Shown: positions 8,351-16,486, counted from the first letter of the stretch. The stretch is DNA of 64,000 nucleotides from Brevibacillus brevis (GCF_001039275.2 NZ_CP030117.1:986001-1050000); one strand, 5' to 3'. The notes: generated by a model not told the origin, from the letters alone. Translations and numbers: made by a program.

Positions 8351-8869
8351 TTAAATTGTAGGGGTTAGCCACTTGGCTACCAGCAGCACCGGTTGTGTCA
8401 GACGACCGACTGGTGCCTCCACCTGACGATACTGCTCATAGCCAAGCCGTCCCCAGAAAAGAAGAGCGGGTTCATTATGCGCAATGACACCGTGATGAAC
8501 ATGCTGACTGCCATGTTGGATGCAGTAGGCTTCTATGAGTGTCACTGCTTCTTTTCCAAAGCCCTGTTGCTGATAATCAGCATGCAGGAGCAAGAGACTA
8601 ATCCAGCTTTTTGAATCGTTTTCGCTGGAGAGGACGATATGGATGACTCCGATGATTGTACCTTCACGAGTAATAGCGAACCAATGCCCGGAAGGTATGC
8701 TTATCGTGGCATCATATTCGGCTTGCAGTTCAGAAAGACTTATTGTGCTCGTGCCGTTTCGAAGCTGATTGTACTTTGGATTACTGTTGTAGGTGGCGAG
8801 TAAGTCGGGTAAGTCCTCGCGCAGCAATTCGCGAATGATGAGCCGCTCACCTGTCAGAATGAGACTCAT
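8351..8869 (-). CDS. GNAT-family N-acetyltransferase
   Basis: A 172-residue acetyl-CoA-dependent N-acetyltransferase. It begins MSLILTGERLIIRELLREDLPDLL, typical of RimJ/RimL-like members, and has the acetyl-CoA loop QQQGFGKEAVTLIEAYC with the Q/RxxGxG pattern, followed by NEPALLFWGRLGYEQY, the usual C-terminal strand. The frame extends further upstream but ATG 8869 overlaps the DinB stop as ATGA, showing translational coupling. The substrate (protein N-terminus, small amine or drug) is unknown. Position immediately before an attenuator-controlled EamA transporter makes a shared resistance role possible, but this is only context. Confidence 0.85.
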   Translation of the reverse strand: MSLILTGERLIIRELLREDLPDLLATYNSNPKYNQLRNGTSTISLSELQAEYDATISIPSGHWFAITREGTIIGVIHIVLSSENDSKSWISLLLLHADYQQQGFGKEAVTLIEAYCIQHGSQHVHHGVIAHNEPALLFWGRLGYEQYRQVEAPVGRLTQPVLLVAKWLTPTI

Positions 8870-9321
8870 TGAGGTCCTCCGTATTTGCGGATAAGTCCAA
8901 TCTGCCCGCCGTGGTAGCCCATATGATAGATCAGACGACCAAGTGCCTGACGGGGAGTCAAAGTCGCAATCGGTGCTACACAGGGGATGTCCCACGCGTC
9001 TTTTGGCAGAGCAGCCAGAGAATCCAGCAAGTGATGGTAGGCAGCATCTTTGAAAGCAAGCAGGGCAGACAATTCGGTAAAATTCCCTTCATCCTTTACA
9101 GGTCCAATTGTAGTGAGGGTGATGCCGGACGGGATTGCTCTTCCGAAAAACATCATACAGAATCGATATTCGACTTCTGCGATGTGATGAATCAAAAATC
9201 CGATGGAATTGGAGCCCGGAGCCAGCTTCCAGCCAAGCTCGGATTCATCCAATTGGACGAGTGCATCCTGATAACGGGAGCGAGCTGTTTGCAAGGTCGG
9301 CAATAGTTCTTGTTCGAACAT
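8866..9321 (-). CDS. DinB-family (four-helix bundle) protein
   Basis: A 151-residue protein of the DinB/YfiT-like superfamily, four-helix bundles that usually bind a divalent metal through histidines. Seen: LGWKLAPGSNSIGFLIHHIAEVEYRFCM, with the helix-2 HHI histidine, and LGRLIYHMGYHGGQIGLIRKYGG, with the C-terminal HxxxH motif. ATG 9321 is preceded by AGAAAGGAAG; the frame upstream lacks a better site. Its stop overlaps the GNAT start by four bases. Family members include thiol-dependent S-transferases (bacillithiol related), which is a possible role; nothing here decides it. Confidence 0.82.
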   Translation of the reverse strand: MFEQELLPTLQTARSRYQDALVQLDESELGWKLAPGSNSIGFLIHHIAEVEYRFCMMFFGRAIPSGITLTTIGPVKDEGNFTELSALLAFKDAAYHHLLDSLAALPKDAWDIPCVAPIATLTPRQALGRLIYHMGYHGGQIGLIRKYGGPQ

Positions 9322-9398
9322 CCAATCTTCCTTTCTGGTGTTTATTTTTATTATAGGAAAAAGTTCAGGAAAGAACAGCATGACCATTCGGAATATTT

Positions 9399-9416
9399 TG
9401 AATGAATGTTCACTCA
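9399..9416 (+). promoter_or_regulatory. FadR-like operator and promoter before the thioesterase gene
   Basis: TGAATGAATGTTCACTCA matches the Bacillus FadR consensus (TGAATGAMTANTCATTCA) except at two positions. It overlaps a possible -35 TTCACT (9409-9414), which is 17 bases from -10 TATACT (9432-9437) and about 25 bases before the thioesterase start. An acyl-CoA-responsive operator would make sense for a thioesterase. Assignment to FadR is inference. Confidence 0.4.
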
Positions 9417-9461
9417 GCTACCTGAATTCGGTATACTGAAGAAAAACAAGGAGTGAGAACG

Positions 9462-9872
9462 ATGGCTCATCGCTATCATCTAACGGTTCGATCTACTGAT
9501 ATTGACGTAATCGGACATGTGAACAATGCCAAATATTTAGAGTACATGGAGTGGGCGCGTTTTGAGTGGATATGGGAGCAAGGATTTACGCTGGATGAAT
9601 TGAGGCGACGGGCCATCATGCCGGTAGTGGTCAATATAAACATTAACTACCGTAAAGAATTGAAGATGCGTGAAGAGGTAACGGCGATTACGACAGTGGT
9701 CAAGGTGGGTGAAAAAAGCTTCGTCATCCGCCAGGAGCTGTACAACGCTGTAGATGTATTAGTAGCGGACGCCGATGTGACAATGGTCATGATCGATGCG
9801 AATACACGCCAATCTATTTCTTTGCCAGTTGAGTTGAAAGAGGCATTGCTTGTGGAATTGCCTAAAAGCTAA
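9462..9872 (+). CDS. Hot-dog fold acyl-CoA thioesterase (4HBT family)
   Basis: A 136-residue hydrolase of the YbgC/4-hydroxybenzoyl-CoA thioesterase family, releasing free acid from acyl-CoA. The catalytic helix signature is present: RSTDIDVIGHVNNAKYLEY, with the expected aspartate and HVNN, followed by MEWARFEW. The remainder supplies the strands of the hot-dog fold (ININYRKELKMREEVTAIT; KSFVIRQELYN). ATG 9462 is chosen over GTG 9453 because AAGGAG ends eight bases ahead of it. It stands alone under a FadR-like site, convergent with the coiled-coil gene. Substrate chain length is not visible. Confidence 0.88.
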   Translation: MAHRYHLTVRSTDIDVIGHVNNAKYLEYMEWARFEWIWEQGFTLDELRRRAIMPVVVNININYRKELKMREEVTAITTVVKVGEKSFVIRQELYNAVDVLVADADVTMVMIDANTRQSISLPVELKEALLVELPKS

Positions 9873-9877
9873 AGGCT

Positions 9878-10174
9878 TCAGGATGTTTTGCGAATGAAAT
9901 CGAGGCGGAAATTATTCCATTCAAGAGCACGCAGCGCCAATGTCTCCAAGATACGCTCATGACGATCTTGACCTTCCTTTAACTCAGCAACATCTTGTTT
10001 CAACATGGCGACATCCTGCTTTAGTTCCGCAACATCGGCTTTTAACTGGTGAACTTCCATAGTCAAAGCTTCCATCTTGGCATCCAATTCGTCCTGCCGA
10101 TCCATAAGAGCATAAGCAATCAGACGCAACTCATTCATACCCTCTATCAAAATATCCAGTTTTTCATTAGACAT
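9878..10174 (-). CDS. Small coiled-coil protein, function unknown
   Basis: A 98-residue soluble protein. Residues about 35-75 form a regular heptad coiled coil with repeated units LKADVAE-LKQDVAM-LKQDVAE-LKEG, hence the near-identical seven-residue steps. The N-terminus MSNEKLDILIEGMNELR and C-terminus LALRALEWNNFRLDFIRKT are conserved-looking flanks. ATG 10174 is preceded by AAAAGGAGGTGG. No catalytic motif or membrane span is present; it is probably an oligomerising or adaptor protein. The gene is convergent with the thioesterase, ending six bases away. Confidence 0.75.
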   Translation of the reverse strand: MSNEKLDILIEGMNELRLIAYALMDRQDELDAKMEALTMEVHQLKADVAELKQDVAMLKQDVAELKEGQDRHERILETLALRALEWNNFRLDFIRKTS

Positions 10175-10273
10175 GTTTCCACCTCCTTTTTCCGTTACAA
10201 TGATCATAACAAAAGACAGAGTCATATGCACAATGAAAACAGCAAGAAAAAGGGAAGGGGACGCAACTCAGCC

Positions 10274-10978
10274 ATGTCCAAATTTACGACAATCCTATTT
10301 GATCTCGATGACACTCTCTTCGACTTTTCAGCTTGCTGGGAGAAAGGGATGCAGCAGACGATTGCGACCCATGCACTTACAGCAGAATTAGACCAAGAGA
10401 AATTCCTTGAGGCTCTGCGGCGCCACGGAGATGATCTGTGGGTCGATGTTATTGCCAAACGCTACGATTTTACGCAATACAGGAGGCTGCGTTTTCAGCG
10501 AGCCATGGCTGATTGCAACCGACAGATTGAAGCGGAGCAGGTAGACGATTTTCAACGCGCCTACCAGGCGGCATGTATGGATGCAGTCCAGCCAGATGCC
10601 ACTGTCCAGTCTACTATTGCGAGGTTGGCAGAAGAGCATACGCTAGGGATTGTCACCAATGGTCCTGTCGATATGGCGTTTATCAAGCTGGAGCGGTTGG
10701 GATTGTCTATGTATTTTCCGCGGGAGCGGGTGTTTCTCTCCGAGATTATCGGGCATCATAAGCCTGATCTGCGCATATATGAACATGTTCGTGAAAAACT
10801 CGGTGTTGAGAGCAAGCAGGTGCTGTTCGTCGGAGATACGTGGGAGGCAGATGTAGCAGGGGCGATGGACGCAGGCTTCTCAGCAGTCTGGATCAATCCA
10901 CGAGGGAAGAAGCCTACTTCCGAACATCAGCCACTCGCTGTCATTGAACGACTGGATCAGCTTCTCGCAATCTTGTAG
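10274..10978 (+). CDS. HAD-superfamily hydrolase, YjjG-like
   Basis: A 234-residue HAD phosphatase, probably a 5'-nucleotidase-type enzyme like YjjG. HAD motif I is FDLDDTLFDF with both aspartates, motif II VTNG, motif III lysine in HHKPD, motif IV GDTWEADVAGA. The cap between I and II is helical (class C1). ATG 10274 is chosen because family proteins begin a few residues before motif I; its GGGAAGGGG site is rather far (about 13 bases), so an upstream in-frame start at the ATG of 10228 cannot be excluded. A large bidirectional terminator follows. Confidence 0.86.
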   Translation: MSKFTTILFDLDDTLFDFSACWEKGMQQTIATHALTAELDQEKFLEALRRHGDDLWVDVIAKRYDFTQYRRLRFQRAMADCNRQIEAEQVDDFQRAYQAACMDAVQPDATVQSTIARLAEEHTLGIVTNGPVDMAFIKLERLGLSMYFPRERVFLSEIIGHHKPDLRIYEHVREKLGVESKQVLFVGDTWEADVAGAMDAGFSAVWINPRGKKPTSEHQPLAVIERLDQLLAIL

Positions 10979-11051
10979 AAAAAAGCAGCTCATTGCCCCA
11001 TAGCCGCATAACTTGCGAGCTGTTTTCGGTGGCAATCAAGCTGCTTTTTTC
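10979..11051 (+). terminator. Large bidirectional terminator
   Basis: AAAAAAGCAGCTCATTGCC at the 5' side pairs with GGCAATCAAGCTGCTTTTTT at the 3' side with one small mismatch zone; T/A runs at both edges fit termination of both the HAD gene and the convergent small membrane gene. Confidence 0.8.
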
Positions 11052-11236
11052 TACCTATTTTCTTGCTTCTTTTGTTCCTCGCGTTTTGCGTACTGTTTTC
11101 TCATGAAAAGGATGAGAGTAACAATAATTAGCCCAATTAAAATCCCGATAGCTCCCGGTGTAAGATTTCCCCAAAAGATTTTAAACAGCAAAATCCCTGT
11201 CAGGATAACGGCGAATTCCAGATACCTACTGGCCAT
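11051..11236 (-). CDS. Small two-span membrane protein, paralog of its neighbour
   Basis: A 61-residue protein with two hydrophobic spans (about 7-23 and 30-46) and a basic, Lys/Glu/Gln-rich tail ending KREEQKKQENR. It aligns with the protein at 11267-11464: both have LL-F-I-G---GxxxIxIGLIxxxLIxF-R/K-Y-K in the same order, so they are tandem duplicates. A GGGGGAAG site precedes ATG 11236. It is the last gene of an ABC transporter operon, so it may be an accessory subunit. I do not recognise the family. Confidence 0.62.
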   Translation of the reverse strand: MASRYLEFAVILTGILLFKIFWGNLTPGAIGILIGLIIVTLILFMRKQYAKREEQKKQENR

Positions 11237-11266
11237 GCGAATCTTCCCCCATTTACATGAGCCTGA

Positions 11267-11464
11267 TTATCGTTCGTATCTACTAACCTGATCTTTCATT
11301 TTTTCATGCTGACTCTTCCTGTACTTTGTGATGAAGAAGATGAGATTGAGGACAATCAGGCCAATTGTGATTGACATACTTCCGGTGGTCATGCTTTTTC
11401 CTATCGAGATGTTGAAAAGCAGCATCCCGGATAGGAGCAGGGCAAAAACGAGATTAAGCATCAT
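11267..11464 (-). CDS. Small two-span membrane protein overlapping the ABC ATPase gene
   Basis: A 65-residue protein with two membrane spans (about 4-20 and 27-46) and a polar tail (KYRKSQHEKMKDQV). The start ATG ATG lies inside the last codons of the ABC ATPase gene, with GGGGGAAGAG as ribosome-binding site, so it is translationally coupled to it. It is a paralog of the 61-residue protein that follows. The tight packing points to a role with the transporter, perhaps as an accessory or regulatory membrane peptide; no named family was recognised. Confidence 0.65.
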   Translation of the reverse strand: MMLNLVFALLLSGMLLFNISIGKSMTTGSMSITIGLIVLNLIFFITKYRKSQHEKMKDQVSRYER

Positions 11465-12374
11465 GAGACTCTTCCCCCATAAAAATTCGTTCGAGTGAAG
11501 GGACTTCAACGTTCACGCCATAAATATCCACGCGCGCCTGGACAAGAGCACGAACGAGGGTTGCCACTTTTTGATCATCATCGACCTGGATCGATAGACG
11601 TCCGTCTTCCCAAATCGTATTGCGCCCAAGGGACTCAATAAAGGTGCGCAGGTTTCCAGAATCCTCCGTAGCAAAAGCCGAGTGACGCACATGCACAGAT
11701 CGCCATGCCTGATGGGCAGCTTGCAGCTCATCGAGAGTACCGAGTGAACTGATCTTTCCGCTTTTCATGATGGCGATGCGGGTACAGATTTTCTCGACTT
11801 CATTCAAATTGTGCGAGGTCATGAAGAGCGTTTTTCCTTGTTGATGGAGCTTGCGCAGCAAATTTTGAATATGCAGGGCTGATTCGACGTCTACGCCAGA
11901 AGTAGGTTCATCAAGGAAGATGAGCTCCGGGTCTCCGACTAATGCTTGGGCAATACCCAGCTTCTTTTTCATCCCGAAGGAAAAGGTTTTGGCTTTGCGG
12001 GATGCATGCTCCTCAAGCTCAACGTCTGTCAGGATGCGCATGCATTCTTCTTTTGTCAGTGTGACGCCTTTTACCTGAGCGAAATAGTGCAGGTGCTCCG
12101 CAGGAGATAAATGGTCGTAGAAGGTGGAGTAATCCGGCAGTACGCCAATTCGTTTTTTCCAGCCTTCTGTATGGGCATCTTCTCCAAACATGCGAATGGT
12201 GCCCGCAGTCGGAATCAGAATGCCTGTCAGCATATTGATAAAGGTCGATTTTCCTGCGCCGTTTCGACCGAGGAATCCGAAAATCTCCCCGCTGTGTACA
12301 GTAAGACTAACATCATTCACGACCGTTCGATTGCCAAAGCGCTTGTTTAACTGTATGGTCTCGATCATTGCCAT
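11454..12374 (-). CDS. ABC transporter ATP-binding protein (CcmA type)
   Basis: A 306-residue ATPase with Walker A GRNGAGKST, a modified signature FSFGMKKKLGIAQAL in place of LSGGQ, Walker B ELIFLDEPTSG and switch histidine in TSHN. The arrangement resembles the ABC-2/DrrA-type exporters, with a C-terminal extension of about 90 residues. ATG 12374 is fixed by GGAGGG seven bases ahead and by its one-base overlap (TAATG) with the permease stop. The encoding operon is permease, ATPase, small protein, small protein. The substrate is unknown; peptide antibiotics, lipids or drugs are typical for this class. Confidence 0.92.
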   Translation of the reverse strand: MAMIETIQLNKRFGNRTVVNDVSLTVHSGEIFGFLGRNGAGKSTFINMLTGILIPTAGTIRMFGEDAHTEGWKKRIGVLPDYSTFYDHLSPAEHLHYFAQVKGVTLTKEECMRILTDVELEEHASRKAKTFSFGMKKKLGIAQALVGDPELIFLDEPTSGVDVESALHIQNLLRKLHQQGKTLFMTSHNLNEVEKICTRIAIMKSGKISSLGTLDELQAAHQAWRSVHVRHSAFATEDSGNLRTFIESLGRNTIWEDGRLSIQVDDDQKVATLVRALVQARVDIYGVNVEVPSLERIFMGEESHDA

Positions 12375-13057
12375 TAACAATCCCTCCGTCGGAATAAGTA
12401 CATAGAAGCGATCAGAAAAGCTGCTGCATAGAGCCAAATGAAGCCGGTCCAGGCGCCGCCTTTTTCCATAAATGAAAAGGGTGTCAAATATTTAATCCAT
12501 GGAGCTGCTGGGTGACTGGAGAAGGTACTCCACAGCCCGAGACCTGGCAAGATCAGTGCGATCACAATTCCCAAAAACATCGTGTAGCTGGGGCGAGGTA
12601 TCACGAGCGAGAGCAGCAGCGCCAGCGAGATGCAATAGATAAGCAGGGATACGCAGAGGTAAAAGGTCTTGGCGTCAAACGTTTGCACGGTGGCGAAAAC
12701 GACGCCAAACGTAATAATCATGCAGGTTAACCAGAAGAACGCCACTCCGAGAAATTTCCCAAAAATGATCTGATTGCGTGAAGTCCGGGTGACGAGAAAG
12801 CGAATCGTCCTGCCCGCTAGCTCACGATTTATGACATCATGAGACAGGCTGAATACAAACAAGGGCCCGAACAGCATGATGAGTGCAAAGATACCAAGCG
12901 CGTGTCCCTGAGCCAGCTCCTTTTGTGGGAGAAAGCTTGCTGCCTGATTGACGAGATCAGAAACCAAGTACGAGATGCCTACGATAAAGGCAACGGTAAT
13001 TAACGATTTAATACTTTTAAATAGCCGAAAAAATTCGTGTTGGCAAATAGCCCACAT
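12374..13057 (-). CDS. ABC-2 type transporter permease
   Basis: A 227-residue, six-span permease beginning MWAICQHEFFRLFKSIKS, a common start for ABC-2 permeases, with spans around 22-40, 60-80, 103-123, 134-153, 155-175 and 205-222. It contains the juxtamembrane RELAGRTIRFLVTRTSRNQIIFGKFLG coupling region expected to contact the ATPase. ATG 13057 has AGGAG about 11 bases ahead; an alternative in-frame ATG at 13087 also has a plausible site. First gene of the operon, divergent from the two-component genes at 13196, which are candidate regulators of this transporter. Confidence 0.85.
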   Translation of the reverse strand: MWAICQHEFFRLFKSIKSLITVAFIVGISYLVSDLVNQAASFLPQKELAQGHALGIFALIMLFGPLFVFSLSHDVINRELAGRTIRFLVTRTSRNQIIFGKFLGVAFFWLTCMIITFGVVFATVQTFDAKTFYLCVSLLIYCISLALLLSLVIPRPSYTMFLGIVIALILPGLGLWSTFSSHPAAPWIKYLTPFSFMEKGGAWTGFIWLYAAAFLIASMYLFRRRDC

Positions 13058-13195
13058 AGGTAAATCCGCTCCTTTCTCCTTCATCATAATGGCTAGACCT
13101 TTCCCCTACTAAAACGCTACCTTACCATTTCCTTATCTTTTTTGTTGGCGTCGGTTCTCATGGTAGAATGAATGACAGCAAGGGAGGGAACGGAT

Positions 13196-13912
13196 ATGGA
13201 GAAAGAAGCAAGAATCTTGCTGGTAGATGATGAAGAAGCGATTTTGCAGATGCTTCAAACAGTGCTGAAAAAGGAAGGCTTTGTCCAGATCGATACATGT
13301 ACGACAGCAGCAGAGGCGATTCGTCTCGTGGAGGAGAAGACATACGACTTGTTGATTCTGGATGTCATGCTCCCTGATAAAAATGGATTTGAGCTGTGCG
13401 GAGCCGTGCGCCAGCGAACAAAGGCACCGGTCTTTTTTCTGACGGCAAAGGGCACGGATTTTGATAAATTAAGCGGATTCGCTTATGGAGCGGATGATTA
13501 CATAACGAAGCCATTTCATCCACTAGAGGTCGTTGCCCGGATGAAGGCTCATCTGCGCAGAACCTTGGGGGGATCTGCTCCAGCCCAGGAAGAAAAGCGC
13601 TTTGATTTTGGCCGTTTTCAAGTAAATCTGGAGGCAGCCGAGCTGTTCGTGAACGGAGAACGAGTGGACTGCCCGGCGCAAGTATTTTCATTGCTCGTCT
13701 TTTTCTGCCAGAATCCGAACCGGGTATTTACGAAAGAACAAATATACGATCATGTATGGAAAGACGAGTACGGGATGTTTGATGAAAATACAGTCATGGT
13801 GCACATTCACAAGCTGCGCCAGCGCATAGAAGAAAATCCGGGACAGCCAAAGCTCCTGGTTACGGTAAGAGGGCTGGGCTACAAGCTGGTTAGTCCGGCA
13901 AGACAGTCATGA
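13196..13912 (+). CDS. OmpR-family response regulator
   Basis: A 238-residue regulator: receiver with LLVDDEE, phospho-acceptor D56 in LLILDVMLPDKNGFE and K105 in DDYITKPFHPLEV, then a winged-helix domain with KEQIYDHVWKDEYG, ENTVMVHIHKLRQRIEE and VRGLGYKL. ATG 13196 follows AGGGAGGGAACGGAT. Its stop overlaps the kinase start as ATGA. It is transcribed divergently from the ABC transporter operon with only about 140 bases between, the usual layout for a system that controls the transporter. Confidence 0.92.
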   Translation: MEKEARILLVDDEEAILQMLQTVLKKEGFVQIDTCTTAAEAIRLVEEKTYDLLILDVMLPDKNGFELCGAVRQRTKAPVFFLTAKGTDFDKLSGFAYGADDYITKPFHPLEVVARMKAHLRRTLGGSAPAQEEKRFDFGRFQVNLEAAELFVNGERVDCPAQVFSLLVFFCQNPNRVFTKEQIYDHVWKDEYGMFDENTVMVHIHKLRQRIEENPGQPKLLVTVRGLGYKLVSPARQS

Positions 13913-15648
13913 ATTTGCGAAACAAGCTGATCTTTCAATATGTCCGGCAACTGTTCGGGTTTCTCCTCATCTTGCTGCTGTTTTTGATTATCGCGATGCT
14001 GGGGTTAGGCTGGCGCATAATGAACGAGCAGTTGGCCGTCGATTTGTCCAGGCTGGAAGCGTCCGATTTGACATTGAAGATGGATTACGAGGGGAAGCGT
14101 GTTCGCGTCGAACCGGAAATCGAGCAGAGCGTGGCGAGGCATCAAGGCTGGTTGCAGATTATCGACAAGCATGGAAAAATCCTGTACAACTATCGGACGC
14201 CTGCTGATGTTCCCAGCCAATTTGGGCCAGGAGAGTGGATTAGTTATGTAGAAGACCGTGATGCTTCTCCCTATCACATCACGCACTGGGTTATAAACCA
14301 ATTTGACGAAAATATGATCATCCTCTATGGAACACCCGCTCCAGAAAAAGAAATGATGAAGCGACTGATCGCAGCAAAAACGGGAACCAGCAAAGAGACA
14401 TGGGATACGTTGAACAAAAGCTTTTCCCAAGAAAAGGCATGGTACTTGGTATACGATCATACGGGGAAACTCATTCATCAATGGAATCACCCGAGAGCTT
14501 CTGCCCAGTTAGACATGACGGAAGTACTTCAGAACGGCGAGACAGCAAAAAATGTTCCTGTCCGCATCACAAGTCGATATGACACGAAGAGCGACTTGAC
14601 GTACGTAGTGGGCACTCCGAATCCAAACTATCAGTCTGGTGTCCAAGAGACGTCGGAGGATGCCATGGTCAAGGAAACGTTCCTTCAGATCGGTGTGATT
14701 TTGATCCTGGTCGTTCTATTCGCAGGAAGCTGGTATGCGTGGCGGGTAGGTAAGCCGCTCTTGCACATGGTGAATTGGCTGGAAAGACTGGCCCAAGGTC
14801 GCTATGAGGAGCCCATCGGGAAAAAAGGAAAACCAATCGGAAGGAATTGGCGAGGGAAAGAAAAGAAGTCATTTCGTGTGTTCAAGGATGTGTTTGACGC
14901 TCTCCGGCATCTGAGTGAAACCTTGCGTTCCAATGAAAAGCTTCAGCAAGAGATCGAGCAGACGCGAGAGGAATGGATTACCGGGCTCTCCCATGATCTC
15001 AAGACACCGCTGAGCTCGATTTACGGTTATGCTACCTTTTTGGAGTCCGAACAATATGAGTGGGACAGAAAAGAAGTCAGCGAATTTGGGAAAACGATAC
15101 GGGAAAAGTCAGACTACATGAACGGACTGATTGAAGATTTGAATTTGACCTATCGACTCAAGAACCAAGCTTTGCCGATGGTCAAGCAACCTGTCGCGAT
15201 CGTAGAAAGCATTCGCAGGATTGTGGTGGATATGGTGAACGATCCGAGCTCGTCCTTGCATGACATCGAATTTTTGGCGAATGTCCAATCGTTAAGGGCC
15301 GAGGTCGATCCAATCTGGTTTCGCCGCATCATCGTCAACATTTTGACAAACGCGATCAAATATACCCCGGCAGGTACACACTTGCTCGTAGAGGTACAGT
15401 CGATTGCAACCGATCAGTTTATGGTCAAAATTGCGGATAATGGACCGGGCATGGATGAGACGACATTGGCCAATCTGTTCGAAAGATACTACCGAGGTGG
15501 GCATACAGGAGAGAACACCAGTGGAACGGGGCTGGGGATGGCGATCGCCAAACAGCTCGTCTTGGCTCACGGTGGAGAGATTACGGTGGAGAGCAAGCTG
15601 GGTAGCGGAACTGTTGTCGTGATGACGTTTCCTGCGGTCATCAGCTAG
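13909..15648 (+). CDS. Two-component sensor histidine kinase (large sensor domain)
   Basis: A 579-residue membrane kinase. TM1 is about 13-36 (FGFLLILLLFLIIAMLGLGW); a large extracytoplasmic sensor of about 210 residues follows; TM2 is about 260-280 (IGVILILVVLFAGSWYAW). HisKA has H362 in ITGLSHDLKTPLSSIYGY, and HATPase_c has NILTNAIKY, DNGPGMD and SGTGLGMAIAKQL. The D-L-K-T-P phosphorylation motif is that of VanS/BceS-neighbouring groups. The adjacent divergent ABC exporter suggests a signal linked to an exported or toxic compound, which remains inference. Confidence 0.91.
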   Translation: MNLRNKLIFQYVRQLFGFLLILLLFLIIAMLGLGWRIMNEQLAVDLSRLEASDLTLKMDYEGKRVRVEPEIEQSVARHQGWLQIIDKHGKILYNYRTPADVPSQFGPGEWISYVEDRDASPYHITHWVINQFDENMIILYGTPAPEKEMMKRLIAAKTGTSKETWDTLNKSFSQEKAWYLVYDHTGKLIHQWNHPRASAQLDMTEVLQNGETAKNVPVRITSRYDTKSDLTYVVGTPNPNYQSGVQETSEDAMVKETFLQIGVILILVVLFAGSWYAWRVGKPLLHMVNWLERLAQGRYEEPIGKKGKPIGRNWRGKEKKSFRVFKDVFDALRHLSETLRSNEKLQQEIEQTREEWITGLSHDLKTPLSSIYGYATFLESEQYEWDRKEVSEFGKTIREKSDYMNGLIEDLNLTYRLKNQALPMVKQPVAIVESIRRIVVDMVNDPSSSLHDIEFLANVQSLRAEVDPIWFRRIIVNILTNAIKYTPAGTHLLVEVQSIATDQFMVKIADNGPGMDETTLANLFERYYRGGHTGENTSGTGLGMAIAKQLVLAHGGEITVESKLGSGTVVVMTFPAVIS

Positions 15649-15662
15649 TTGGTTTTCTTACT

Positions 15663-15699
15663 AAAAGCCAAGGGATTTGCGCTGTCCCTTGGCTTTTTT
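15663..15699 (+). terminator. Bidirectional terminator between kinase and GNAT genes
   Basis: AAAAGCCAAGGGA / TCCCTTGGCTTTTTT form a 13-pair stem with a nine-base loop; the A and T runs allow use on both strands for the convergent genes. Confidence 0.87.
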
Positions 15700-15702
15700 C
15701 TG

Positions 15703-16197
15703 TTAAGGTCTAGACATGAACGTTTGTATGACTTTGCCATCCTCTTGACGCTCTTGATAGTGATTGGCTGTGTAATCGCGGATGCTGGCACGCCAAAAGC
15801 CGATGGCAGGCACGTTGTTTTCCAATTGAAAGACTTCCCAGGCACCCGGGAACATTTTGAAGATTTGATGGGAGGCCGCTTTTCCGATGCCCAGTCGACG
15901 GTAGCGCTTCATGATAAAAAATTCAGCAATGGAGTAAAGCGGGTGGGTCGTTGAATCGGTATTGGGGAGTATGCGAACAAGGACAAACCCTGCGAGCTTG
16001 CCATTGACTTTGATGAAAAAGGGATGACGCTCAGGTTCGATCCAGTACTCTTCAAAGTAGTCATAGCCAAACAAGCCGTTTTCATCGACTTCAAAAGGTT
16101 CAAACTCAGTGAAGTCATATGTATACAGCTCTAGCAATTGCCCCAGAACGTGCTTTTGGTCAAAAGGAACTCGTTCTATCGAAAAAGTGTGGTTCAC
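15703..16197 (-). CDS. GNAT-family N-acetyltransferase
   Basis: A 164-residue acetyltransferase. The acetyl-CoA site is in EFFIMKRYRRLGIGKAASHQIF (R-R-x-G-x-G), preceded by KLAGFVLVR and followed by FQLENNVPAIGFWRASI, as in predicted acetyltransferases of the YkkB/PaiA neighbourhood. The start is GTG 16197, with AAGGAGG eight bases ahead. It is a single-gene unit, convergent with the two-component operon. Substrate unknown. Confidence 0.85.
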   Translation of the reverse strand: MNHTFSIERVPFDQKHVLGQLLELYTYDFTEFEPFEVDENGLFGYDYFEEYWIEPERHPFFIKVNGKLAGFVLVRILPNTDSTTHPLYSIAEFFIMKRYRRLGIGKAASHQIFKMFPGAWEVFQLENNVPAIGFWRASIRDYTANHYQERQEDGKVIQTFMSRP

Positions 16198-16390
16198 GGG
16201 AGAAGCCTCCTTTTGGCATAAAATTGTATCGTATCTCAGGCCAACATACGAATAGCGTACTCTATTTTAAAGGCTGTGGGAACAATTGGAAGACATTTCT
16301 TTACACAATGGAACACTAGCGTTCATTTCGCAAGGGAAGGTCCCATTCAGTCTACACTAGAGTCAAACGAAAAATATGAATACGAAGCAA

Positions 16391-16423
16391 GTCAGCAGCC
16401 ATCTGGTAATCGCCGGGTGGCTG
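16391..16423 (+). promoter_or_regulatory. Hairpin in the leader of the PPC/RHS operon
   Basis: CAGCCATC near 16395 can pair with GGGTGGCTG near 16415 across a short loop, about 65 bases before the first gene of the operon. There is no immediate T-run, so it is not an obvious terminator; its role is unknown. Confidence 0.3.
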
Positions 16424-16486
16424 TTTGCGTGTGATGGTTCGTTTTTTCGTTTAATCAAAAACCAAAAGAAAGGGGTACAGAATTCT

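Noticed and set aside
16376..16486. Longer N-terminus for the PPC-domain protein (ATG 16376)
   Set aside because: No ribosome-binding site at 16376, while ATG 16487 has one and gives a proper signal peptide.
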